21,722 nucleotides of DNA from contig NW_003156247.1 of assembly GCF_000003605.2 (NCBI RefSeq), positions 145,175 to 166,896 on the forward strand, given 5' to 3'. Positions 10,147 to 19,390 of the stretch are shown here, piece by piece; position 1 is the stretch's first letter, and each line of letters opens with the position of its first letter. The notes beneath the pieces were generated by a model that ran no database searches, was not told the DNA's origin, and saw nothing but the letters and a program-made list of their open reading frames with translations. The stretch is from Saccoglossus kowalevskii (taxonomy: Eukaryota > Hemichordata > Enteropneusta > Harrimaniidae). The translations under genes and the position numbers were made by a program.

Positions 10147-10581
10147 GTATAATGATTTTATTCACTCAAGGCACATTTATTTCATGTGCACGTGATACCA
10201 TTCATTCCAGCACTAGACATACAACATCAATTTATTTGATAATTGCAATCAATTTCAAACATAACTTGGTTTTCGACAACTGTATGATAAATTGTAATGT
10301 TTGGGCTGTACTAGTGTATTGGTAGTTACAGATATCCGTGCATTTCTGTGTTAAAATCTTACACAGGATATACCCGCTACAAAATCTAAAAAAGGGATTA
10401 TTAACATATTACTTTTAAGATCCAATGTATTAATAACACTGAATTATTCCAGTTCTATTGGAATGGATTTGTTGTGTATCGCGATTCTATTATCATTTAC
10501 ATCCAATTCACTTATGATGTTTCATTTTATTCATTTTGTTTCTAACTACTTTTTAATTTTTTTTTGACTTGTTACCCGCAG
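10147..10581. other. TRPC intron 7
   Basis: A 435-base AT-rich intron with no recognised content. It ends with a T-rich tract and gttacccgcag, a good acceptor. Confidence 0.55.
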
Positions 10582-10761
10582 CTGATGACAGTTCTACTAA
10601 CACGCTATGTCGCTGAGACTGGAATTGCAAAGATAAAGAACTTCCCAACAAAAACACATCCCGACTTTCAAATGCACTTCCGGCAAGGACATACCTTACA
10701 TAATGGGTATATTCAAAGTTCGCGTAACCGAGCATATATGGCCGACATCGTTCTTGGTTAA
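10582..10761 (+). CDS. TRPC-like channel, terminal exon
   Basis: 59 codons and a TAA stop (10759-10761). LMTVLLTRYVAETGIAK matches the conserved TRPC helix after the TRP box. The remaining 40 residues (ending in a NRAYMADIVLG tail) are unlike the calmodulin/IP3-receptor binding and coiled-coil tail of most TRPC proteins, which usually adds 100 or more residues. The protein therefore ends early by family standards. Since the stop is reached in a clean frame, this is more likely the natural end than a break, but alternative 3' exons downstream cannot be ruled out. Confidence 0.82.
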   Translation: MMTVLLTRYVAETGIAKIKNFPTKTHPDFQMHFRQGHTLHNGYIQSSRNRAYMADIVLG

Positions 10762-11420
10762 ATTATTCTACCATAGATGATTTTTCCAACAAGATGTACA
10801 TATAAAAGCAAACAATAATTGTAAACATATTTCATGTTAGCCTAGGTTGGTATACTAACATTTGAAAGACCTATAAATTATTAGTGAAGTGAACATATAG
10901 GATAGTAGTATCTGAGTCCGAAAATCAGAATCCGTTATTTGTAATATATAGATATATAGATATATAGAAAGATAGGTAGATATGTGGCTAAATGTTGACA
11001 TGATATGTGTACCGAGTTTTACATGGACGGTCTCGATTTAGTTACTGAGAAATGGACACAACATTTAGACTTAACACTCAATATTTAGTCATTATTGTAT
11101 TTGTGCTAACATTGATTTTATTTACATAGGGCACAAAAAATATGCACGATTTTTGAAAAAGTACACTGGTCTTTGGACTAGTAACATTATTATTTACTAG
11201 TCCACAATGTTGAACCCTAGTTTGCATAATGAGGAAGATAAAATTGAATCTGCGTTTTTGCAGCACACAGTTGCAGCACACAGTTTTAGGGCGTGGTATG
11301 TACCGATAGTCACATTTCACGCGTTTTTAAGGGCTTCATATGGGATATCATCTTTATCTATTATCCATGACACTGTCCATCAAAATAAAGACGGTTTTTC
11401 TGCATAGCTTTTATTTTCAT
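10762..11420 (+). other. presumed TRPC 3' UTR and downstream spacer
   Basis: No AATAAA lies close to the stop. The first on this strand is at 11384-11389, some 620 bases downstream. The stretch includes a TATAGA-type microsatellite (10944-10986) and a 13-bp direct repeat gcagcacacagtt in tandem at about 11260-11285. No other gene is seen. Confidence 0.4.
10944..10986. repeat. TATAGA-type microsatellite
   Basis: Repeated tatagata units with later drift to gataggtaga, in the presumed 3' UTR of the channel gene. Confidence 0.8.
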
Positions 11421-11487
11421 TATCATTGTCACCCACCCAATGGTGGATTCACTTGCTAGCCGTCGTCTAATACTGACTTTCTGATAT
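11421..11487. repeat. dispersed 67-bp repeat, copy 1
   Basis: This copy matches 13051-13118 with about five differences over 67 bases. Shared landmarks are tatcattgtcac, caatggtggattcacttgct, gtctaatactgactt and ctgatat. It contains a short hairpin, the ccacc and ggtgg arms around caat. The similarity stops abruptly at the right end. Confidence 0.85.
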
Positions 11488-12125
11488 ATCTACTTGTTTA
11501 TCAGACGATGCTTTCAAGGTAGAGATGCAGTTTATCTGACAGGTATTTTAATTAGGAAACTAAGATGACCTCCCTTGTCCACAAAACTATATGTTTTCGG
11601 AAAGCTTATTGTATACATTTTGTTAGTATTTTTTTTATGGACACTGTAGTTTGAAATATGCACAAAAATGTGCTTTTTTGGTCAAAAGTGATTTAAAAAA
11701 TATTAGCTCCTAAACCATGCTTCTGTTTCCTGTCAAAATTGGTTTGTGGGTACATCTGTTTACTATGAAGAAAGTGATGTCTTGAAATCTGTCTACCAGT
11801 TGTCAATTTTGCAGGGCAGCAGCCCAAATTTCACTACTTCAAGTTTATGCATGAATTAACACCCAGGCGAGTTGTCTGTACGATTGTTGTAACACTGTTC
11901 AACCAAAAACAATGCCCCGATATATAAACACATTGTCAATCATTTGTGAAAATTTCAAAACAAAAGGTCAAAACGTCTAGGAGCTATTGTTTTTAAAGTT
12001 CTGGGACGTGCACTAAAAAGAAGCTGAGATAATTGCTAATTTGCATAACAATTCACTCAGTAAGAAGTTTGCTAATGCTCATAATTAAAATGGCTGTAAC
12101 AGTTCCTATTTACTCAACTCAACTA
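11488..12125. other. AT-rich spacer, possibly an unclassified repeat
   Basis: No gene is seen. The motif ttagctccta (near 11702) recurs inverted as taggagcta (near 11979), about 275 bases away, and phrases such as gctaatttgcataac look like those of interspersed repeats in marine invertebrates. I cannot define the ends of an element. Confidence 0.35.
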
Positions 12126-12902
12126 ATGTGGTGTTAGTAGCTAGTCTTTAAGTGACTGCCTTGTGTAATGTTAGTATCTCGATTGCAATTGGCTGCCTAG
12201 TGTGGTGTTAGAATCTCAAGTGCAATTGGCTGCCTAATATGTTGTTCGTATCTCATCCATAGGTGACTGCCTTATGTGGTGTTAGCAACTTCATTGCAAT
12301 TTGCCGCCTAGTGTGATGTTAGTACCTCGTCTGTAAGTGGCTGTCTCGTGTGATGTTGATGACTCGTTTGTAAGTTGTTGCCTTATTTCTGGACTGCAAT
12401 TAGCTGCCTAGGGTGATGTTGGTATCTTTTTTGTAAGTGGCTGTCTAGCGTATCTCATCTGTAAATTGCTGCCAAGCGTGACGGTGGTATCTCACCTGCA
12501 GTGAGTGCCTGATGTGATGTCAGTATCTTGTCTGTATGTGATGGTGAAATGTGCTGTTGGCAACCCGACTGCAATTGTCTATCTAGTGTGATGTTATTAC
12601 CTCGTCTGTGAGTGAGTGCCTGGTGTGATGTTGGTATTGTGTCTGTATGTCGCGGCCCAATGTGCTGTTGGCAACCCGACTGAAATTGCCTAGCGTGATA
12701 TTTAGCATCTCGTCTGTAAGTGACTGCCTAGTGTATTGTTGGCATCTAAACTGCAATTGGTTCCCTAGCGTGATGTTGGCATCTCAACTGCAATTGGCTG
12801 CCTAATGTGTTGTTGGCATCTAAACTGCAATTGGTTGGCGAGTGTGTTGTTGGTATCTCGTCTTTAAGTGACTGCCTAGTGTGATGTTGGCGTCTCAACT
12901 GG
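12126..12902. repeat. 37-bp minisatellite, array 1 (about 21 units)
   Basis: Tandem units of about 37 bp share tgtgatgttgg, then catct or tatctcgt, and end ctgcctag. Two main unit types are interspersed: one carries tctcgtctgtaagtgactg and the other tctcaactgcaattggctg. Units are 60-90% alike, and some are shortened. Open frames read here on either strand are by-products of the repeat, not genes. Confidence 0.92.
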
Positions 12903-13184
12903 TTCATCGCTACTGGCTTTCGGCCATGACTCTGTGATTGCAAGTGCATCAATATTATGTTCTACAATATAGTCAGAAAATAGTGTAGCCTTATTCCGAA
13001 TTTAATGTACAACAACCAACCTGGAAATGCTGATTCATTGTAATTTTTACTATCATTGTCACTCCACCCAATGGTGGATTCACTTGCTAGCCTACGTCTA
13101 ATACTGACTTCCTGATATTTTATCAAGTTTACTATGTTTATATGAAATAAAATAAAATAAGATAAGGTTATTGATTCTAATTCC
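12903..13184. other. non-repeat interruption of the minisatellite
   Basis: About 280 bases separate the two arrays. They hold the second copy of the 67-bp dispersed repeat and a short aaataaaataaaataag run, and look like an insertion into a once continuous array. Confidence 0.6.
13051..13118. repeat. dispersed 67-bp repeat, copy 2
   Basis: Second copy of the sequence at 11421-11487, in the same orientation, lying between the two minisatellite arrays. The hairpin is longer in this copy (tccacc and ggtgga arms around caat). Confidence 0.85.
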
Positions 13185-13510
13185 AGCGTGATGTTAGTAT
13201 CTCGTCTGTAAGTGCAACCTGGTGTTGATGACTCATCTGAAAGTTTTTGCCTAATGTGGTGTTGGCATCTCGGCTGCAATTGGCTGCCCAGGGTGATGTC
13301 TGTATTTGGTTAGTAAATGACTGCCTAGTGTGATGTTGGCAACCCACTGCAATTGGCTGTCGAATGTAGTATTGGTATCTTGTCTGCAATTGGCTGCCTA
13401 GTGTGATGCCAGTATCTCATCCGTAAATGTGGCTGCCTTGTGTGTTGTTGGCATCTTGTCTGTAAGTGGTTTTCTAGTGTGATGTTTGTATCTCATCCGT
13501 AAGTAATAGT
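13185..13510. repeat. 37-bp minisatellite, array 2 (about 9 units)
   Basis: Same 37-bp unit family as 12126-12902, in the same orientation, again with both unit types. It ends at a small gtaagtaata duplication. Confidence 0.9.
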
Positions 13511-13711
13511 GTAAGTAATAGTAAATTGGGAACCACTGAAATGGCTAATTTTTAAAAGCTTGAAGAACGGTGGCGGTTGCGCTGCGCATGTGCGACATTT
13601 CAATAAAATCACGAGTACGAGTTTTTACCGCCGGCGACTCTTTCGATGCCTTTCATTTACCGAACAAATGACCTAATTGAAGCATGGTAACGTCTCAGTT
13701 TGTACTCGTTG

Positions 13712-13903
13712 TGTTAGAATGTATCATCTCATTATCACACAAGATTTGATGTTATAGCGCCCTCTTGAGGGAACTTTTGATTTTTGTATTAAAGAGTTCT
13801 TCCAGTTATACGTTAATACTGTGTTGACATCTCTGTTTATTTACTGTAGTCCAATCAATCCTACATAATTTCCCCCATTATGCATAATCCAGCACCTCAA
13901 ACA
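13712..13903 (+). repeat. copia 5' LTR
   Basis: 192 bases, with TG at the start and CA at the end. The last 98 bases (13806-13903) align with 18087-18167 at the other end. They share ttatacgtt, gacatctctgt, tacataatttccc and the atccagc block. A ttgtattaaag stretch near 13780 could be the promoter TATA. The length is normal for copia. Confidence 0.82.
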
Positions 13904-13918
13904 GGTTATGGGCACGGC
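13904..13918 (+). promoter_or_regulatory. copia primer binding site
   Basis: ggttatgggcac directly follows the LTR. Copia elements commonly prime from a half initiator-methionine tRNA, whose anticodon region is complementary to a ggttatg-type sequence. The match here is good but not perfect. Confidence 0.6.
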
Positions 13919-14400
13919 AGAGGGTTCCTTGGAAATTATACAAGACTGATATTCGATGGGAATGAAACTAAATAAGAACTATGGGAGATAAAATTCATTG
14001 GATACATACGACTACAGATATATGCAATAGATGATGGCAGGAAAGCATTGAAAATACTGCGAGCTCACTACGCTGGTACAGGTAAACCCAGAGTAATTTC
14101 CTTGTACAGAACTCACTTCACTAGTGAAGTCATTGAATGATACTGTAGCCGATTACAGAGATGGCAACTGCAGCTCTTAGAAATGTTAAAGAAACTATTT
14201 CCGACAATTTACTGATTGCTAAGGTTTTGAAAGGCCTGCCTGAAAGTTACACACCATTTATCGTGGTTATAACGCAAACTGAAGAAACCGTCATCGAGTT
14301 AAGCAGCGCTTCGAAGTTCTGAAGGAAACTGAATGGCCCGCATTGTAATAAATAATGATTCTGTTATTAAAACTAATGCTAAGAATTACAATCAAGAAAC
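13919..14400 (+). pseudogene. gag: copia gag remnant (capsid part)
   Basis: Readable gag pieces include RLIFDGNE (about 13950) and, at 14161-14304, TAALRNVKETISDNLLIAKV and LKGLPESYTPFIV, the typical 'VLKGLPESY..F' of copia gag. Stops (for example TAA within gaaactaaataag near 13965) and frame changes break it. The capsid-like protein would normally package the element RNA. No intact frame remains. Confidence 0.75.
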
Positions 14401-14640
14401 ACTGTAGTATGTTATAGCTGTGGGAAACCAGGCCATAAATCCATTAAATGTAGAAACACGTTGAATATTAGACTCTGGTGTAGTCATTGTAAAAACACCA
14501 AACATAGTGATATGGCATGTCGTCGTAAATGTAAAGATAAAGACCACATGGCGAAAGTTGATGATCGTTTTAGTCAAGAAAACGAACACTCATTTGCATT
14601 CAAAGCAGGTGACACATGCTTGAAAAGTAATATGTCATCA
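14401..14640 (+). pseudogene. gag: copia gag nucleocapsid with two CCHC zinc knuckles
   Basis: At 14410-14451 the frame reads CYSCGKPGHKSIKC, and at 14479-14520, in the same frame, CSHCKNTKHSDMAC. Both are complete CX2CX4HX4C knuckles, the RNA-binding signature of retroelement nucleocapsids. Two knuckles in tandem are less common in copia than one. This is the best preserved part of the element. Confidence 0.85.
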
Positions 14641-14890
14641 GACGACTGACTGGGTGCAACTGCCTACATTATTACAGATGAGTCAAAATTTTCCAATTTT
14701 GACAACTCAATTCTATTCTGATAAACATTACATTGAGCTTGCTGATAGATCAAAGTCAAATAATATTGCTCTAAAGAGAGGAGATGTGGGTGTATCAATT
14801 TATGATACAAATGGAAAACAAGTCAAGGCAACAATGAAAAATGTTTTGTATATTCCGTCATACCCACAAGATATTTTCTCTGTATAAGCA
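14641..14890 (+). pseudogene. copia aspartic protease remnant
   Basis: GATAYIITDESKF, then IELADRSKSNNIALKRGDVG and VLYIPSYPQDIFSV, follow the copia protease layout: 'DSGAT..H', 'ADG....KG.G' and 'NVLYIP....NL.SV'. The catalytic Asp-Ser-Gly is lost: a stop (TGA) now stands between Asp and the GAT remainder. A frameshift near 14710 separates the two halves. The product cannot be active. Confidence 0.8.
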
Positions 14891-15534
14891 GCAACGGAAA
14901 AGGAAGCAACTATCAACTTCAGGCCAGGTTGAAATTATTCTACAAGGATGTTTTTCTTATGTTTTTGTCATATTACCACAAACTTTGCAAATAGAAGTGT
15001 GCATGGGAAGGAACGGTGTGCATTGCCATGTGACAACTGTCATAAAGTGATTGACAGGTCATACGTTTTACAACTCTGGAAGGACAATTGGAATCAAACA
15101 AATGTGCTTGTGATTTTCACAACAAATGATGTTTACGATCTACTGACTTGCCCACGTGAGACAGCTGCCAGCAAGACCACATTCTGATTGGCTTCAATCA
15201 TCATTCTGTGAGACTTGTATGAACTACTCTGTGATTTCCTGCTATCAGCGGTGCCCTCCAGAATTTTTCTGCAAGCAATACTCCTGGAACTGTGAGTTAT
15301 CACCAATGCACACTTCCCTTGGCAATCCCCTATTTTAGTCTCTTTATTCATTATATTTTTCTTTGCTTAAAGATTGATATTTTGGTTTATGTGTATTTAA
15401 TTTCCACCAATATTGTCTTGTCTACACCATTCTAAGAGTGAAAGAATCCAGTGTGAATTCTGTGGGTGTCTCTCTCAATAGTAATAAGCAGGCCTTATAC
15501 TGTAACACATAGATTTCAGTCACTTCTTTAAAAA
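14891..15534 (+). pseudogene. eroded copia pol segment (pre-integrase and integrase core region)
   Basis: By position this should hold the GAG-pre-integrase and integrase core. Only short protein-like stretches remain (around 14950-15100), and no catalytic Asp or Glu could be placed. Bases 15150-15530 look unrelated to copia and may be an insertion or very eroded sequence. Confidence 0.45.
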
Positions 15535-16080
15535 AGTCACCACATCACATCAAATAGAACGGCATAGCGACATTGGAGAACACTCTTTGAGATGGGTCGA
15601 TGCCTACTCGTCTAATCTATGGCCATATTGTGATGGAAGCTACGTATATATGAAACAGAAGTTTTAATCATTGCTTGGAGCAGACGCAATACTTCGATTT
15701 AACTGGAAGAAAACCTAACATATCTAATATGCGAGTATTTGGGTCTGAATGTTATGCATATAGAAGTTGGACACCCGATGCACAAAAGGCAAGAAATGAC
15801 AAGAATAGTACTGCCTACCTAGTATACTTTTCTGAAACTGACAAATGGCTGTTATACAGAGTTGTGAAGTACAACACAAATACTATTACGTCTATGTCCC
15901 AAAACAAGTAGAAACAAGTCAAAATCATCAATCAGGTGCTAACACAAAACTGGAAGTATTTCAATCTGAAAGCCAAAGCACTGTTAAGACTGAGTCAATA
16001 CATTCAAATGAAAGATATCCAAAGAGAGCGAAGATGCCCAGCATACCTGAATCACTATGTTACCGAAGAAGACAATGAAG
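15535..16080 (+). pseudogene. copia integrase C-terminal remnant
   Basis: Around 15536-15595 the conserved 'SPHTPQQNG.AER..RTL.EM.R.LL' block is visible in two frames, with a stop where Gln is expected and a small deletion after NGIA. From about 15675 the frame is open and reads RKPNISNMRVFGSECYAY, the copia 'P.....R.FG...Y' motif, then TAYLVYFSETDKWLLYRV, matching the 'GY......YR.......V' end of the integrase region. This piece keeps a clean 78-codon frame. Confidence 0.8.
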
Positions 16081-16129
16081 AGACAGACCAGGTTTCATCT
16101 ACTATTGATTAGAATATCTAACTTACCTC

Positions 16130-17005
16130 AGACATGGAGAAGCTATTAGCTACACTACATTGGCAATCGGCTATGAATGAGGAAATGAACTCTCTTAAAG
16201 TAAACTACTTTACTTAAAGGTCGCAATTTAGTAGGCGGTCGTTGGGTATATGCTATTAAGGAGGGGTCAAATGGTTCTGAAATATACAAAGCTAGATATT
16301 TGTTACAGCCAGGTCAAATGGATAGATTAGGAAGCGACGTTTGCCCCCATCTGCTGATATTGCCTCAATGCGTGCTTAAATTCAAATTGCATGATTTGAT
16401 TTTGCATCAAATGAATGTTAAAGTTGCTTATCTTAATGCTCCAATGGATTGCGAAATTTACGAGGAGCAGCCTGAGGGTTTTGAAATTCGCTCTGAATAT
16501 GGAGAGTAATTAGTATATAGATTAAACAAATCTTTGTATGGTTTGAAGTCGTCAGGTATAAATAGCAATAATGCATTACACGATTATCTAATAGAGGATG
16601 GTTTACACAAGGTCAGGTTGACCCTTGTATATATGTGAAACGTGTTGATGACATGATAACAGTAATATTTGTGATTATATTTATGATTATAGCATCGAAT
16701 AATGATGAGTTAATGTATGATATTAAATGGGGATTCAAAAGTAAATTGCACATGAACGATCTAGGTAAATTATCCTATTCTTAGGCATTGATTTTGGGCA
16801 AAATGACGGATATGTAAAAATGAATCAAAGGAGATATTTATTTTAAATTGCTTCGGAAGTTTTAAGTCTGGTTATAAGCTGAAGTATACTCCTTCTGAAC
16901 AAAAACTAAAATATATCTGTGGAGATCAAATTAAACCCAGATGTTATTCGAGTTTAATATATCTATGGTACAAGACCAGACATTGTCATTGTCACCAAAC
17001 TATTG
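16130..17005 (+). pseudogene. copia reverse transcriptase remnant, left part
   Basis: Readable blocks in order are NEEMNSLK, VGGRWVYAIKEG, QMNVKVAYLNAP with EIYEEQPEGFE (16410-16490), YRLNKSLYGLKSSG after a stop at 16507-16509, LGKLSYFLGIDFGQ-type sequence near 16760-16800, and TRPDIVIVTKLL at the end (to 17005). Order and spacing are those of copia RT. The 'YVDD' active site is lost: at the corresponding place (about 16665-16700) the sequence is a hydrophobic run from a gtgattata/atgattata repeat. The reading stops where the inverted-repeat element starts. Confidence 0.85.
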
Positions 17006-18007
17006 GCGATCCGCTCCGCTAGGATTGCCCTTATAATCACTTTTGTCGTTTTGTGTGTGTGTGTGTGTGTGTCTTTGATTTCCAGTGTTTCCACGTATAA
17101 TTTCTTCTGTGATTTTTTTGGCTTGGCCGATTTCTTTCAAACTTGGCAGGTACGTCACACCTTCACCCTAGTTATTAGGAAAAATCTTATTTTTTTTTGG
17201 GCCCACCGTTGCCATAGCAAAAGTCAAAAAACTGATTTTTGGATAGCTTCGCGCCAAATATATCTCCTCCTACGGAAGAGCCAAATTTAACGCGTAAAAA
17301 TAGAACGCGTATTTTGACCTCTATGTGACCAACCAATGGCTGGACACGATACGTTTGCGGTCGTTGCCATCGCCTGGCGATGCTCTTCCGTTTCACCCCC
17401 TCCGGAATGTTCTACTTTTGCAGCCTAATCGCAGGTTTTTCGAAAAACGTCGAAAAAACACAAGAATTAGTAGAAATGTTCCTATTTTTGGGCGGATTAT
17501 TGATAGAGAATAATGTCTTTATTACAAAAAAGCTGAAAAACCGAGTTTTTACTTTAGTTATTTTTTTTCTCGGCGAAAAACTGCGAACTCGACAAATTTG
17601 GTTGCACAACTTCCCTCTATCATATACACCCAGCTACACCGATGCTAGCTGACTGTGGTTTTGCAATAGCAGTGTTCAAATGACCATGATCGCCGGCGCC
17701 GACATTGTTACACTGTATCAACGTAATCCCAGCGCAACTTTGAACTTTGAATGAACTGTAAATGCTGCCTTCATTCTAGAACATATTATAGCAACACGGA
17801 TGGAAATAATAAATGATGTAACAGAAGAATACGGCCTAGTAATAAACTTAAGTGACTTCTAAAGACTGAATGTTTTTTGCAAACTTCGTATATGGGCCCA
17901 TTTAGTTATAAACAGACGTTAGCTTCACGTTTATGTCACACTATGAAAACAACCAAAAACATGTTGCTTGTTTTTGAGCGGAGCGGATCGCCAACCAGCC
18001 TACCGGC
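17003..18007. mobile_element. non-autonomous inverted-repeat element nested in copia
   Basis: The 18-base ttggcgatccgctccgct at 17003-17020 has a perfect inverted copy at 17977-17994. The copia reading frame stops at the left repeat and resumes at 18008, which fixes the right border 13 bases outside the right repeat. The extra tail agcctaccggct can form a small hairpin (agcc/ggct). Duplicated ttg (17003-17005 and 18008-18010) could be a target duplication, or insertion could have been between two Ts without duplication. A (GT)10 tract lies at 17053-17072. No transposase, Rep or helicase is encoded. Asymmetric inverted repeats, a 3' hairpin and an internal microsatellite recall Helentron-derived elements; a hAT- or Harbinger-like MITE is the alternative. 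Confidence 0.75.
17053..17072. repeat. GT microsatellite
   Basis: Ten perfect GT units inside the nested inverted-repeat element, near its left end. Confidence 0.95.
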
Positions 18008-18086
18008 TTGTCACAATATTTGTCAAACCAAACAAAATCAATGCTAAACATAGCAGCTAAACATGTATTGAGATATTTGAACTCGA
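18008..18086 (+). pseudogene. copia reverse transcriptase remnant, right part
   Basis: Directly after the nested element the frame reads SQYLSN, then NIAAKHVLRYLNS, the conserved 'W.AAKRVLRYL' block that follows 'TRPDI.....L' in copia RT/RNase H. Spacing on the two sides fits the normal protein once the nested element is ignored. The RNase H domain that should follow is deleted. Confidence 0.82.
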
Positions 18087-18167
18087 TTATACGTTGACAT
18101 CTCTGTATATTCACTGTCGTCAAATCTTACATAATTTCCCCATCATTCCTTATCCAGCGCCCCAACA
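18087..18167 (+). repeat. copia 3' LTR remnant
   Basis: 81 bases aligning with the last 98 bases of the 5' LTR, with a 9-base gap after ttatacgtt, and ending in CA. The first half of the LTR is missing, so the deletion that removed RNase H also removed it. Confidence 0.82.
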
Positions 18168-19390
18168 CGTTCGTCTGCGTAACAGTCAAAATCACCATCT
18201 TTGTTTGTCTCGCGCGCATGCGTGGCACGACGACTACCAATCTTTAAAGAGATGGTAATTCATCAGAGAGTAATGGATGCAAATAGAATTTCATTTTTGT
18301 TTGTTCAGCATCTCATTACTTGGCTTTTCATTCACATCGTTGCATTTACTTTCATCTCAGTTTGCATCTTTTATTTTAGTTTCTTTGTAGTACTTTCCAG
18401 GCCTCAAAGTCACTCTTGTATTTTATCTTTATCTGGAACGTCAATGTGTTTCAGCTATTTGACTAAAAGTCTGAAGTCAGCGTAAAATAGTGTAGCCTGT
18501 GCTTCACCAATTTTCTACGCTATACTACCCCTACAGAAATATCACGAGAGATTCAAGGGAAGAAGATTTTCTGTTTTCTTGATAGTGTCATCTTGAGTAC
18601 TAGTATATTGAGAGAAGGCAGACATGTCTGATACAAAGGACATCATCCGTTGGATCGACAGGATCAGGTGATTTATTGTCAAACACGTCAATGAATATTA
18701 CGACGACGGTTGGTTCCTCGGGAAGTGGACAAAATGGATCTCCCCCAATAAAAAGGAACGAGGTTGTGTGGAATGATTTGATCAGGGTATGAGGTGTGTT
18801 TTTATTGTCCTGCGCCATTGTTCGTACATGTGTTGGAGTTTCTGTTCCCAGGTGTTGAGATGATTAATTGTTTGAATTGCATTATTCTACTAGTTATTCG
18901 GCTTGACTTTATTTGCGTTTCCAGTAAACAAGACGATTGGATTATATTGATCAGTTTATTCAACAATGAAGTCATCGGTAAACAAAAGCGATTCACGCTT
19001 TTTATGTTAGGTGGTTCGTTGAAGTTTAAGTAAGCACCATTTATATTATTATCTGAAGTGGTCTATTCATTATTATCACGCAGACCAGTTAATGAGAGCA
19101 CGTTGTTTATCAAAACGCTTACATTGTTGTTTTAACCATTTAGCTCCATGGTTTAACCGGATGCGTGTCACACAAGTGTTCGATGAATGGAGACACCAGA
19201 ATTTCACAACTTGGGCATATTGACTCAGTTCCAGTAGGAATTACATATAATTCCCTCACTTCAATATTTTAAGACGCAATTCAGAATTTCCATGTAACAG
19301 CCGAAAACCTCAGCACACAGTTGCCTGACGGTGAATAAAGACAATCGATAATAGCATGTCGGGGCTATAGGCGATTTCAATGAATATAGA
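18168..19390. other. spacer without a recognised gene
   Basis: No known gene is recognised. A plus-strand open stretch at 18201-18485 begins at TTG and encodes a T-rich, membrane-like run (about WLFIHIVAFTFISVCIFYF), probably a by-product of composition. A plus-strand stretch at 18604-18790 is the only other candidate and is listed separately. Confidence 0.45.
18604..18790 (+). CDS. possible exon or short open frame, Ser/Gly/Thr-rich
   Basis: An open stretch of about 60 codons reads SSVGSTGSGDLLSNTSMN, then ITTTVGSSGSGQNGSPP and KRNEVVWNDLIR before a GTATGA that could be a donor and also gives an in-frame stop. The Ser/Gly/Thr-rich part followed by a basic-aromatic end resembles linker or stalk sequence of secreted or membrane proteins, but no family is recognised. 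There is no conserved start or clear acceptor. It may be chance. Confidence 0.15.

Larger units (their letters stand above)
2406..10761 (+). other. TRPC-type cation channel gene, 3' part (eight exons)
   Basis: Exons 2406-2556, 4485-4684, 4950-5123, 6177-6913, 7680-7905, 9170-9349, 10084-10146 and 10582-10761 add up to 1911 coding bases, that is 636 residues and a stop, with phase kept at each junction. Family features appear in the expected order: ankyrin repeat, linker with the SPAYISL-like signature, the FVGHP motif, six membrane segments, pore, S6 with LLNICIAMM, TRP-box helix and the NIIPS motif. TRPC channels are tetrameric, plasma-membrane, non-selective Ca2+/Na+ channels, usually gated downstream of phospholipase C. 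Compared with the family, roughly 80-120 N-terminal residues are missing, so the gene must start upstream. The C-terminus is short and lacks the usual long coiled-coil tail. No stop or frameshift is seen, so the gene is probably alive. Confidence 0.88.
13712..18167 (+). mobile_element. degenerate Ty1/copia LTR retrotransposon
   Basis: The order is LTR, primer binding site, gag, zinc knuckles, protease, integrase, reverse transcriptase, LTR remnant, all on the plus strand. The integrase-before-RT order is diagnostic of copia. The 5' LTR starts TGTTAG and ends CAAACA. The flanking pentamers cgttg (13707-13711) and cgttc (18168-18172) are a target duplication with one mismatch. Frames are broken by stops and indels in every domain, a stretch around 15150-15530 has lost recognisable integrase core, and the RNase H and most of the 3' LTR are deleted. 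A foreign 1-kb element interrupts the RT end. The element is not functional. Confidence 0.88.

Noticed and set aside
12746-13389. Minus-strand open frames with repeated HHTRQ and DANNTLG peptides
   Set aside because: They are read-through of the 37-bp minisatellite, whose unit length is not a multiple of three, and there is no gene structure.
13577-13600. gcgctgcgcatgtgcgac, resembling an NRF1-type promoter motif
   Set aside because: A single short match with no gene start nearby.
17003-17652. Open frames inside the nested inverted-repeat element
   Set aside because: No transposase, helicase or Rep motif. Composition is Phe/Arg/Lys-biased from T-rich and A-rich runs, as expected of non-coding filler.
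18201-18485. Membrane-like 94-codon frame after the copia element
   Set aside because: It starts at TTG and its hydrophobicity comes from T-rich sequence. No homology or splice signal is recognised.
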